Source: a bacterium (GTDB taxonomy: Bacteria; Verrucomicrobiota; Verrucomicrobiae; Opitutales; Opitutaceae). Taken from it: DNA of 9,189 nucleotides. The DNA lies in NCBI GenBank assembly GCA_021780625.1, contig JAJXYI010000439.1, positions 1 through 9,189 on the forward strand, in the 5' to 3' direction. Shown piece by piece: positions 1-6,653 of this stretch. The number at the start of each line of letters is the position of its first letter. The first letter of the stretch is position 1. The notes below the pieces were generated by a model. It saw nothing but the letters and a program-made list of their open reading frames with translations, was not told where the DNA came from and did not search any database. Both the position numbers and the translations under genes were made by a program.

Positions 1-1613
1 TGCTCGCCCGCTCGTTCTCCCGAGCCCGCGAGATGGCGCTCCGCAGCGCGCTCGGCGCCACCCGGCGTCAGCTGGTCGGCCAGCTGCTCGCCGAGAGCCT
101 GTCGATCGCCTTCGTGGGCGGCGTGCTTGGGCTTCTGCTGGGCAGCTGGGGCTACACGCTCGTCGACAGCCTTCTTCCCTCCCAGCTGCGCGACTTCGTG
201 GGTTCGTCGCCGACCTTGGACGCGCGCGTGCTACTCTTCACCCTGGCAGTCACGGTGGCCACTGGCGTCGGCTTCGGCCTCGCCCCGGCCTGGCAGACCT
301 CCGCCGTCGCTCCTTCCGACGCGCTCAAGAACACGCCGCGCACCATCCACACGCGTTTCGGCCGGTGGCATCTGCGCGACCTGCTGGTCGGCGTCCAGAT
401 CGCGCTCGCCCTCGTCCTGCTCGTCGGCGCGAGCCTCATGATCCGAAGTCTCCATCGTCTCCTGGCCGTGCCGCCCGGGATTCAACCCAACCGCGTCCTG
501 ACCCTCCAGATCAGCCCGGTGAATGCGCGGATCTATGCCGAGGACCCCATGGCGGTTCCACGTTTCTACGAACGCGTCACGTCCACCGTAAAGGCGCTGC
601 CCGATGTCGCCGACGCCGCCATCGCGACGGGCATTCCGTTCAGCCACACGTACTCTTATTCCGCATTCTACCTCGACGGGAAACCCCTGCCGCAGCCCGG
701 GCATTATCCGAGCGCCAGCAACCAGATGGTGAGCGCCGACTTCTTCCATGTCCTGGGAGTCCCGCTGCTCAAGGGCCGCCTCTTCGATGGCCGCGAACGC
801 GAACCAGTGGTCCCCCCCGGTCTTAAGGTTTCCGAATCCTCGGTGGCGGAGATCTACAGGAACTTCGACCTGTCCGTGATCGTCAACCGCAAGATGGCCG
901 AGACGTATTGGCCCGGCCAGGACCCGATCGGACGCCGGTTTCGGCTCGGCTTTCCCGATATGAAGCTTCCGTGGTGCCGCGTGATCGGCGTCGTGGGAAA
1001 CATCGTCCAACACGGCCTCGATCAGGGCGCCGAAGCTGAATTCTATTACTCGCCTCGCCAGTTCCCCAATCCGACCACGCCATACCTCATCGTCCGCACG
1101 CGCCTGTCCCCCGCGGCGGCCGCCGCCGAAATCACGAAGGTCCTGCGCTCCACCTTCCCCGACAATCCAGTGTTCGACGTGAAGCCCATGACCGAACGCA
1201 TGGACGACTTCGTCGCCGGCCGGCGCTATAACATGCAGCTGTTCGTCTTCTTCGCCGGCACCGCCCTGCTGCTTGCCCTCATCGGTCTGTACGGCGTGCT
1301 GTCGTTCGTCATCGGCCAGCGAAGCCGCGAGATCGGCATCCGCATCGCCCTCGGCGCCACGCGCGCGCAGGTTCTCGGTGACGTGATGCGCCATGGCCTC
1401 GCCCTCGTCGTCCCAGGGCTCCTGCTCGGCGTCGCCTCCGGCTGGGCCGTCGTCCGACTCCTTCAAAGCCAGCTCTTCGAGGTCGCCCCCAACGACCTGC
1501 TCTCCTACGCGATCGCCGTCGTCCTGCTCCTGGTGGTCGGCGCCATCGCCTCGTACCTCCCCGCACTGCGCGCCGTCCGCATCAACCCCGTCGATGCCAT
1601 CCGCACCGAATAG
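1..1613 (+). CDS. ADOP-type MacB/FtsX permease, 5'-truncated by window edge
   Basis: Integral inner-membrane permease of the duplicated MacB/FtsX (ADOP) class; substrate unknown. The frame is open from base 3 and encodes 536 residues to the TAG at 1611-1613. The first ATG at 33 is not the start: the residues before it (LARSFSRARE) match the conserved stretch after the second membrane helix in the three downstream paralogues, so roughly 290 N-terminal residues lie outside the window. In partial numbering I see the end of FtsX domain 1 (motif REMALRSALGATR 9-21; helices about 33-55 and 76-97), a mid-protein helix about 127-148, MacB periplasmic domain 2 about 150-405 with YWPGQDPIGRR 302-312, and FtsX domain 2 (helices about 412-436, 463-485, 498-520; motif REIGIRIALGATR 442-454). 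The C terminus RINPVDAIRTE is typical. The second periplasmic domain has a loop (262-290) about 19 residues longer than in the paralogues. The next gene follows after 9 bases, so cotranscription is likely. Family assignment is secure; function is unknown. Confidence 0.93.
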   Translation, partial: LARSFSRAREMALRSALGATRRQLVGQLLAESLSIAFVGGVLGLLLGSWGYTLVDSLLPSQLRDFVGSSPTLDARVLLFTLAVTVATGVGFGLAPAWQTSAVAPSDALKNTPRTIHTRFGRWHLRDLLVGVQIALALVLLVGASLMIRSLHRLLAVPPGIQPNRVLTLQISPVNARIYAEDPMAVPRFYERVTSTVKALPDVADAAIATGIPFSHTYSYSAFYLDGKPLPQPGHYPSASNQMVSADFFHVLGVPLLKGRLFDGREREPVVPPGLKVSESSVAEIYRNFDLSVIVNRKMAETYWPGQDPIGRRFRLGFPDMKLPWCRVIGVVGNIVQHGLDQGAEAEFYYSPRQFPNPTTPYLIVRTRLSPAAAAAEITKVLRSTFPDNPVFDVKPMTERMDDFVAGRRYNMQLFVFFAGTALLLALIGLYGVLSFVIGQRSREIGIRIALGATRAQVLGDVMRHGLALVVPGLLLGVASGWAVVRLLQSQLFEVAPNDLLSYAIAVVLLLVVGAIASYLPALRAVRINPVDAIRTE

Positions 1614-1622
1614 CCCCGCACC

Positions 1623-4037
1623 ATGCACTCCGACCTCCGCCTCGCCTTTCGTTCGCTCCTCAAGTCTCCCGGCTTCACCGCGATCGCCATCGTCACGCTC
1701 GCCCTCGGCATCGGCCTGAGCACCTCCGCGTTCAGCCTCGCGAACGCGTTTCTGCTTCGTCTGCTTTCCTACCCCAATTCCGCCGAACTGGTTCGCGTCT
1801 TCCGCTCCACCCCACAGGCCCGCGGCCAGTCGCACTCCCCCGCCGATTATCTCGACATCCATAACGGCGCCACCTGTTTCTCCGACAGCGCCAGTTACTA
1901 CAACGACCTCAACAGTCTCGCCGAACCCGACCAGCCCGCCCAACAGGTCTCCGGCCTGTGGGTCGCCTCCAATTTCCTGAAGCTGATCGGAGTACAGCCG
2001 TCCATCGGGCGCGATTTTACTCCCGATGAAAACCAGCCCGGCAAGGGGAACGTGGTCATCCTCACCCAGCGCCTCTGGTCCAGCCGCTTCTCGAGCGATC
2101 CCAAGGTGATCGGACGCACCCTGCGCATCAATGGCGAGAACTGCACCGTGATCGGCGTGCTGCCCAAGTCGTTCGCCGCTCCCCTGGTCTGGGGCCCCGC
2201 CGACTTCCTGCGCCCGCTCACGATGAATCCCGGTTTCTCCACGCTGCGCAAGGACCACTGGTTCTCCTGCGTGGCTCGCCTGAAGCCAGGCGTCACCATC
2301 GGCGGGGCCAACGCCCAGCTCGCCTCCATCGCCAGCCGCTTGTCACACGACTACCCCACCGAGGACGGCGGGGAGGGCCTCTACGCCGTGCCGCTCCACT
2401 CGTCCAATATGGACGGCACCAGCACCAGGATCATCTGGATGATGACCGGCCTCGCCCTGATGGTGCTGCTCATCGCCTGCGCGAATCTCGCCAGCCTGCT
2501 GCTCGCCCGCTCCCTGGGACGCACCCGCGAGTTCGCCATCCGCACCGCCCTCGGAGCCAGTCGTTTCCGACTCATGTCCCCGCTTCTCGCCGAGAGCCTC
2601 GTCCTCTCAATGGCCGGTGGCGGCCTCGGCCTGCTGCTCGGCAAATGGTCCAACGACCTGCTCGCGGCCAAGATCCTCATCGGAAACGAACCCGGCTTCC
2701 CGATCCCGATCGACGGACGCGTCCTCACCTTCGCCCTGCTCACCTCCCTCGCCACCACACTCGTCTTCGGACTCGCGCCGGCGCTTCTCGTCTCGCGCGC
2801 TCCCGTCAACGACGCCCTCAAGGAAGGCGTTCGCGGCAGCAGCGCGGGCCGCTCGCATCACCGATTCAAATGTTCGCTGGTGGTCGCCGAAATTGCCGCC
2901 GCCCTCATCCTCGTCGGCGTCTCCGCCTCCTTCGCTGTCGCCTCGAAGGGCTTCCTTCACCGCAACCTCGGCTGGCAGCCCGAAGGCACTTTCGAAGGCC
3001 TGCTCGCCCGCCCCTGGAACCGCTACGGGACCGACGACCTGCGCCGCCAATCCGACCGCGCCCTGCTCGATCGCCTCTCCTCCATCCCCGGCGTCGAGAA
3101 AGCTGCGCTCTCGTTCGCCACGCCCCTGTTCTCCTACTTCAACTCCTCCAACTTCGTCGCCGAAGGCCAGCCCCTCCCCGAGAAGGGCAAGGAGCCCCTC
3201 GTCGAGACCAACTCCGTCACCCCAGGCTTTTTCTCGCTGCTCCATATTCCACTCAAACAGGGCTCGCTGTTCACGGATAGCATCAAGGCCGACGGCCCCC
3301 CCGTCGCCATCGTCAACGAGTCCTTCGTCCGTCGCTTCTGGCCGGGCCAGAATCCCATCGGCCGGCGCGTGCGCATCGCCGACAAGGACCAGTGGATCCG
3401 GATCATCGGCGTCGTCGGCGACGTCCGCATGGCCGCCAACATTTCCGCCCCCACCTCGTTCCTCCAGCTCTACCGGCCCATGATCCAGGCCCCGGGCAAC
3501 TACATCACCTTTGTGCTCCGATCCTCCATGCCACCCGAGTCGCTCGCACACAGCGCCGCGAAGATCGTCAGCTCGCTCGACCCCGACCTTCCCATCACCC
3601 AGGCAGGCTCCACCACCCAGCTCATTCAAACCAGCCTGTCCAATCTCGACGTGATCGTCGTCAATCTCGCCGTCTTCGCAGCAATGGGACTGCTCATCGC
3701 CGCCATCGGAATCTACGGCGTGATCGCACACCTCACCGCGCAGCGCACGCTCGACATCGGCGTGCGCATGGCGCTCGGCGCGCGACAGTCCCAGATCGTC
3801 TCGATGATCCTCACGCAGGGCGCACAACTGCTCGCCATCGGTCTGGTGCTGGGAGTGATCGGCGCCTACGCGATCGATTCCATGCTCCAGCGCACCATGT
3901 CCGAATTCGGGCTGCCCGGCGCCTGGATGCAGGGCCTCACCGTCTGCCTCATCTCCCTGATCACGCTCGTCGCCTGCTACATTCCCGCACGCCGAGCCTC
4001 GCTCATCGATCCCGTCATCGCCCTCCGGGGCGAGTGA
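1623..4037 (+). CDS. ADOP-type MacB/FtsX permease, complete, 804 aa
   Basis: Complete duplicated orphan permease, inner membrane, substrate unknown. ATG 1623 is chosen because it gives the family N terminus MHSDLRLAFRSLLKSPGF directly before helix 1 (about 18-45). Domain order: MacB periplasmic domain 1 about 50-265 (SNFLKLIGVQPSIGRDF 116-132; DPKVIGR 159-165); FtsX domain 1 with helices about 270-296, 321-345 and 366-390 and cytoplasmic motif REFAIRTALGASR 302-314; single helix about 417-438; MacB domain 2 about 445-675 (RFWPGQNPIGRR 571-582); FtsX domain 2 with helices about 678-704, 730-752 and 771-788 and motif LDIGVRMALGAR 710-721. The C terminus SLIDPVIALRGE fits the family. Oddities: the second coupling motif has L-D where paralogues have R-E or Q-E; the G-x-x-P-x-D segment before the last helix is replaced (about 757-768); three cysteines (85, 174, 216) lie in periplasmic domain 1. 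The gene is 9 bases from the previous one, with no Shine-Dalgarno sequence visible, so translation may be coupled. No ATPase domain is present. Confidence 0.95.
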   Translation: MHSDLRLAFRSLLKSPGFTAIAIVTLALGIGLSTSAFSLANAFLLRLLSYPNSAELVRVFRSTPQARGQSHSPADYLDIHNGATCFSDSASYYNDLNSLAEPDQPAQQVSGLWVASNFLKLIGVQPSIGRDFTPDENQPGKGNVVILTQRLWSSRFSSDPKVIGRTLRINGENCTVIGVLPKSFAAPLVWGPADFLRPLTMNPGFSTLRKDHWFSCVARLKPGVTIGGANAQLASIASRLSHDYPTEDGGEGLYAVPLHSSNMDGTSTRIIWMMTGLALMVLLIACANLASLLLARSLGRTREFAIRTALGASRFRLMSPLLAESLVLSMAGGGLGLLLGKWSNDLLAAKILIGNEPGFPIPIDGRVLTFALLTSLATTLVFGLAPALLVSRAPVNDALKEGVRGSSAGRSHHRFKCSLVVAEIAAALILVGVSASFAVASKGFLHRNLGWQPEGTFEGLLARPWNRYGTDDLRRQSDRALLDRLSSIPGVEKAALSFATPLFSYFNSSNFVAEGQPLPEKGKEPLVETNSVTPGFFSLLHIPLKQGSLFTDSIKADGPPVAIVNESFVRRFWPGQNPIGRRVRIADKDQWIRIIGVVGDVRMAANISAPTSFLQLYRPMIQAPGNYITFVLRSSMPPESLAHSAAKIVSSLDPDLPITQAGSTTQLIQTSLSNLDVIVVNLAVFAAMGLLIAAIGIYGVIAHLTAQRTLDIGVRMALGARQSQIVSMILTQGAQLLAIGLVLGVIGAYAIDSMLQRTMSEFGLPGAWMQGLTVCLISLITLVACYIPARRASLIDPVIALRGE

Positions 4038-4068
4038 CTCCCCCTGTCCGCCATCCAGATCCCCCAGG

Positions 4069-4095
4069 GTTTCGCACGCCACCGGCACGCGAAAC
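4069..4095 (+). other. Intergenic stem-loop between the second and third permease genes
   Basis: A perfect 7-base inverted repeat, GTTTCGC (4069-4075) and GCGAAAC (4089-4095), encloses a 13-base loop. Inside that loop GCC (4078-4080) and GGC (4084-4086) can pair around ACC, with AC facing AC as a small internal loop. It begins 31 bases after the upstream stop and ends 25 bases before the next ATG. No T-run follows, so it is not a standard intrinsic terminator. It could stabilise or mark processing of the polycistronic mRNA, attenuate transcription, or bind a protein as DNA. The pairing is directly visible; any role is inference. Confidence 0.5.
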
Positions 4096-4120
4096 GCAGC
4101 CACCACACGAAAGCACCACC

Positions 4121-6586
4121 ATGATCTCCGATCTACGATTCGCGTTTCGGCAGTTCGCGAAATCCCCCGGATTCACCCTAACCGCCGTCATCACGCTGGC
4201 CCTCGGCCTCAGCGCCAACATCTACCTGTTCGACCTCATCGACCTGTTCTTCTTCCAGCCACTGCCGGTCCAGCATCCCAACCGGCTCGCTTACGTCACG
4301 CAGCGCCATCCCGGCGTCGAGCTCTGGAGCGGTCTCTCCTGGGCAAACTACCGCGACATCCGCCGCGAGGTGCCGCAGTTCGAGGATGCGGTCGCGATCT
4401 ATTTCAATGCCGCAGACATCGCGGTGCCCGGAGGGAAGGCCGAGCGGGCCTGGATCGAAGGCGACAGCGGCAACTACTTCTCCATGCTTGGCATCAAGCC
4501 ATACCTCGGACGCCTCTTCCTGCCCGGCGAAGGCGAAAAGCCCGGCGCCGATCCGATCGTGGTGCTCTCCTACGACTACTGGAAAACCTCGCTGGGCGGG
4601 GACCGCTCGATCGTGGGAAAGCCCATCCAGGTCAACGGCAAGTCCATGACGGTCGTGGGCATCACGCCTCCCGAATTTCACAGCGCCCAGTGGGCCATGG
4701 CCCCAAGCGCCTTCGTCCCGGCCACGATGATCGGCTACCTGTATTCGCAGGGTAACGACATGTACACCGTCCGGGACTGGAGCGCGTTCAAGATGCTCGC
4801 CCTGCTCAAACCCGGCGTGAGCCTGCGCGAGGCGTCCGCATCCCTGTCCGTCGTCGCCAAGCGGCTCGATGAGACCTACCGAAAGGGCGAATCCCCACTC
4901 GTCATGGGCCTGCACTACGAACGACTGTCCCGGCCCGATCCCGGAGTCGCGGGCCCAATCCCGTTCATCGCCGCGGTCTTCTCCATCCTCGTCTTCCTGA
5001 TCCTCCTCATCGCCTGCGCCAACGTGGCCAACCTCCAGATCGCCAGGGCGGCCGCCCGGCGTCGTGAACTCGGCATCCGATCCGCCGTGGGCGCCTCCCG
5101 GTTTCGCCTCCTGCGCCAGCTTCTCACCGAAAGTGTGGTGTTGGCGCTGATGGCGGGCGTCGTCGGACTGTTTCTGATCATGTGGCTCGGCCCCGTCCTC
5201 GGTCGTCTCGCCCCGAAGGGTGACGTTCCGACGAGCGTCGCTCCCTCGTTCAACGCTTCGAGCATCTGGTTCACCATCATCGTGGCAGTCGTGGCCGGCG
5301 TTGTGACAGGACTGATGCCCGCGCTGCGCGCAAGCGCGGTCGACGCAATCGCCGTGATCAAGGGATCCGACTCCACCATGGGACAGGGCGGCCACTGGTT
5401 CCGCAACCTGCTCGTGATCGCCCAGGTCGCTTTCTCAGTCGTGGTGCTCATCACGGGTGGTCTGTTTCTACGCAGCCTGGTCCACCTTTCGTCCTCCTAT
5501 ATTGGCTTCAGGACCCAGAACACCGTCATGGCCTCCGTGGACCTGAAGCTCCACGGCTACAGCGAAGCCAAGGGGATGCACTTCGTCGAACAGCTCACGG
5601 ATAGCCTCCAGCATCTGCCTGAGGTGAACGCCGTGTCCTACGGCTCGCACATTCCTTTCGACAACAGTTTCGAGACCTCGAAGATCCTCCCTGAAGGCGA
5701 ACTCGTGGGGGACAAAAGCGCCGATCCCAGCCGCCAGCCCGTGGTCGCGGGCATCAACCACACCGGCCCCGGTTTCCTCAAGGCCCTCGGCGTCACGCTG
5801 ATTTCGGGTCGCGACTTCACCCGCCAGGACGACGCCTCCGCACCACCCGTGGTCATCATCAACCAGGCGCTCGCCGAGCGATTCTGGCCCAATCAGCCCG
5901 CGCTCGGCAAACGGCTCCGCATCGACGGCGGCGCCCTCGCCCAGGTCGTCGGCATCGTCGCCGACGGGAAGTACCTCATGCTAGCGGAGTCCGGCCGGCC
6001 CTACCTGTTCGTGCCGCTCGCCCAGAGCTACCACTCGCCCATCACCTTCGTCGTGCATTCGACGGCACCGGACTCGGCCGCGCTGATCGCCGCCCTGCGC
6101 AAGCTGGTACGCGAGCGCGATGCGACGCTTCCTATCTACGCAGTGCGCTCGCTCGCAGACCACGTGAAGGACTCCGCCCTAGGCTTCATGCCGCTGCGCA
6201 TGGGCGCCGTCCTCTCGGGCACCCAGGGCGCGCTCGGTCTCATCCTCGCCGTGATGGGCCTTTACGCCGTCGTCGCTTTCACCGTCTCCCAACGCACGCG
6301 CGAGATCGGGATCCGCATCGCACTCGGCGCACGAAATTCATCGGTCCTCTCGATGGTGCTGGGCTCGGGGCTTCGCCTGTCCCTCATCGGCCTCGTCATC
6401 GGCCTGCTCCTGGCACTCGCGATGGCCCGGCTGATGTCCGGCATCCTCTACGGCCTCAATCCCATCGACCTGCCCGTGTACGGGTCCGTGATCGTACTGA
6501 TCGGCGGCGTCGCCTTCGCCGCCTGCTACTTCCCCGCCCGACGGGCGATGCGGATCAACCCCGTCGAAGCCCTCCGGATCGACTAG
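4121..6586 (+). CDS. ADOP-type MacB/FtsX permease, complete, 821 aa
   Basis: Complete duplicated orphan permease, inner membrane, substrate unknown. The frame is open upstream to 3392, but that part overlaps the previous gene and is Arg/Pro/His-rich shadow translation. ATG 4121 gives the family N terminus MISDLRFAFRQFAKSPGF, so it is the start. A weak purine stretch (GAAAG, 4109-4113) lies 7 bases before it. Domain order: helix 1 about 18-46; MacB periplasmic domain 1 about 50-275 (GNYFSMLGIKPYLGRLF 117-133); FtsX domain 1 with helices about 279-307, 332-358 and 381-403 and motif RELGIRSAVGASR 315-327; helix about 429-451; MacB domain 2 about 455-690 (RFWPNQPALGKR 587-598); FtsX domain 2 with helices about 702-722, 750-772 and 784-804 and motif REIGIRIALGAR 727-738. 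The C terminus MRINPVEALRID fits the family. Helix 1 is unusual, with Asp 38 and Asp 41 next to a Phe-rich stretch (FDLIDLFFFQ). No cysteine appears in either periplasmic domain, unlike the second and fourth genes. Confidence 0.95.
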   Translation: MISDLRFAFRQFAKSPGFTLTAVITLALGLSANIYLFDLIDLFFFQPLPVQHPNRLAYVTQRHPGVELWSGLSWANYRDIRREVPQFEDAVAIYFNAADIAVPGGKAERAWIEGDSGNYFSMLGIKPYLGRLFLPGEGEKPGADPIVVLSYDYWKTSLGGDRSIVGKPIQVNGKSMTVVGITPPEFHSAQWAMAPSAFVPATMIGYLYSQGNDMYTVRDWSAFKMLALLKPGVSLREASASLSVVAKRLDETYRKGESPLVMGLHYERLSRPDPGVAGPIPFIAAVFSILVFLILLIACANVANLQIARAAARRRELGIRSAVGASRFRLLRQLLTESVVLALMAGVVGLFLIMWLGPVLGRLAPKGDVPTSVAPSFNASSIWFTIIVAVVAGVVTGLMPALRASAVDAIAVIKGSDSTMGQGGHWFRNLLVIAQVAFSVVVLITGGLFLRSLVHLSSSYIGFRTQNTVMASVDLKLHGYSEAKGMHFVEQLTDSLQHLPEVNAVSYGSHIPFDNSFETSKILPEGELVGDKSADPSRQPVVAGINHTGPGFLKALGVTLISGRDFTRQDDASAPPVVIINQALAERFWPNQPALGKRLRIDGGALAQVVGIVADGKYLMLAESGRPYLFVPLAQSYHSPITFVVHSTAPDSAALIAALRKLVRERDATLPIYAVRSLADHVKDSALGFMPLRMGAVLSGTQGALGLILAVMGLYAVVAFTVSQRTREIGIRIALGARNSSVLSMVLGSGLRLSLIGLVIGLLLALAMARLMSGILYGLNPIDLPVYGSVIVLIGGVAFAACYFPARRAMRINPVEALRID

Positions 6587-6653
6587 TCTTTCGGCTGACA
6601 CGGATCCCCGCCGTCGCTTTCCTTTTCCGTCAGGTTCAACAGCCGCATTTCAA
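6587..6653 (+). other. 67-base gap between the third and fourth permease genes
   Basis: This short spacer is pyrimidine-rich in its middle. Only weak pairing is visible: CTGAC (6595-6599) with GTCAG (6629-6633), and ACGG (6600-6603) with CCGT (6611-6614). There is no T-run after a strong stem and no convincing -35/-10 pair, so I read it as an untranslated spacer within an operon. Confidence 0.4.

Noticed and set aside
33..35. ATG at 33 as the true start of the first permease
   Set aside because: In-frame conserved family sequence precedes it, and a protein starting there would lack the first periplasmic domain and two helices. The gene is cut by the window edge.
231..2258. Long minus-strand open frame of 675 codons, plus similar ones at 2607-4106, 4178-5395 and 8154-8927
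   Set aside because: They lie antisense to well-supported permease genes, and their translations are low-complexity Gly/Asp/Glu-rich with no recognisable domain. They follow from the strong C-ending codon bias of the plus strand, which removes stops from the opposite frame.
3392..4120. N-terminal extension of the third permease to 3392
   Set aside because: This stretch overlaps the second permease and gives Arg/Pro/His-rich shadow sequence; the family N terminus starts exactly at 4121.
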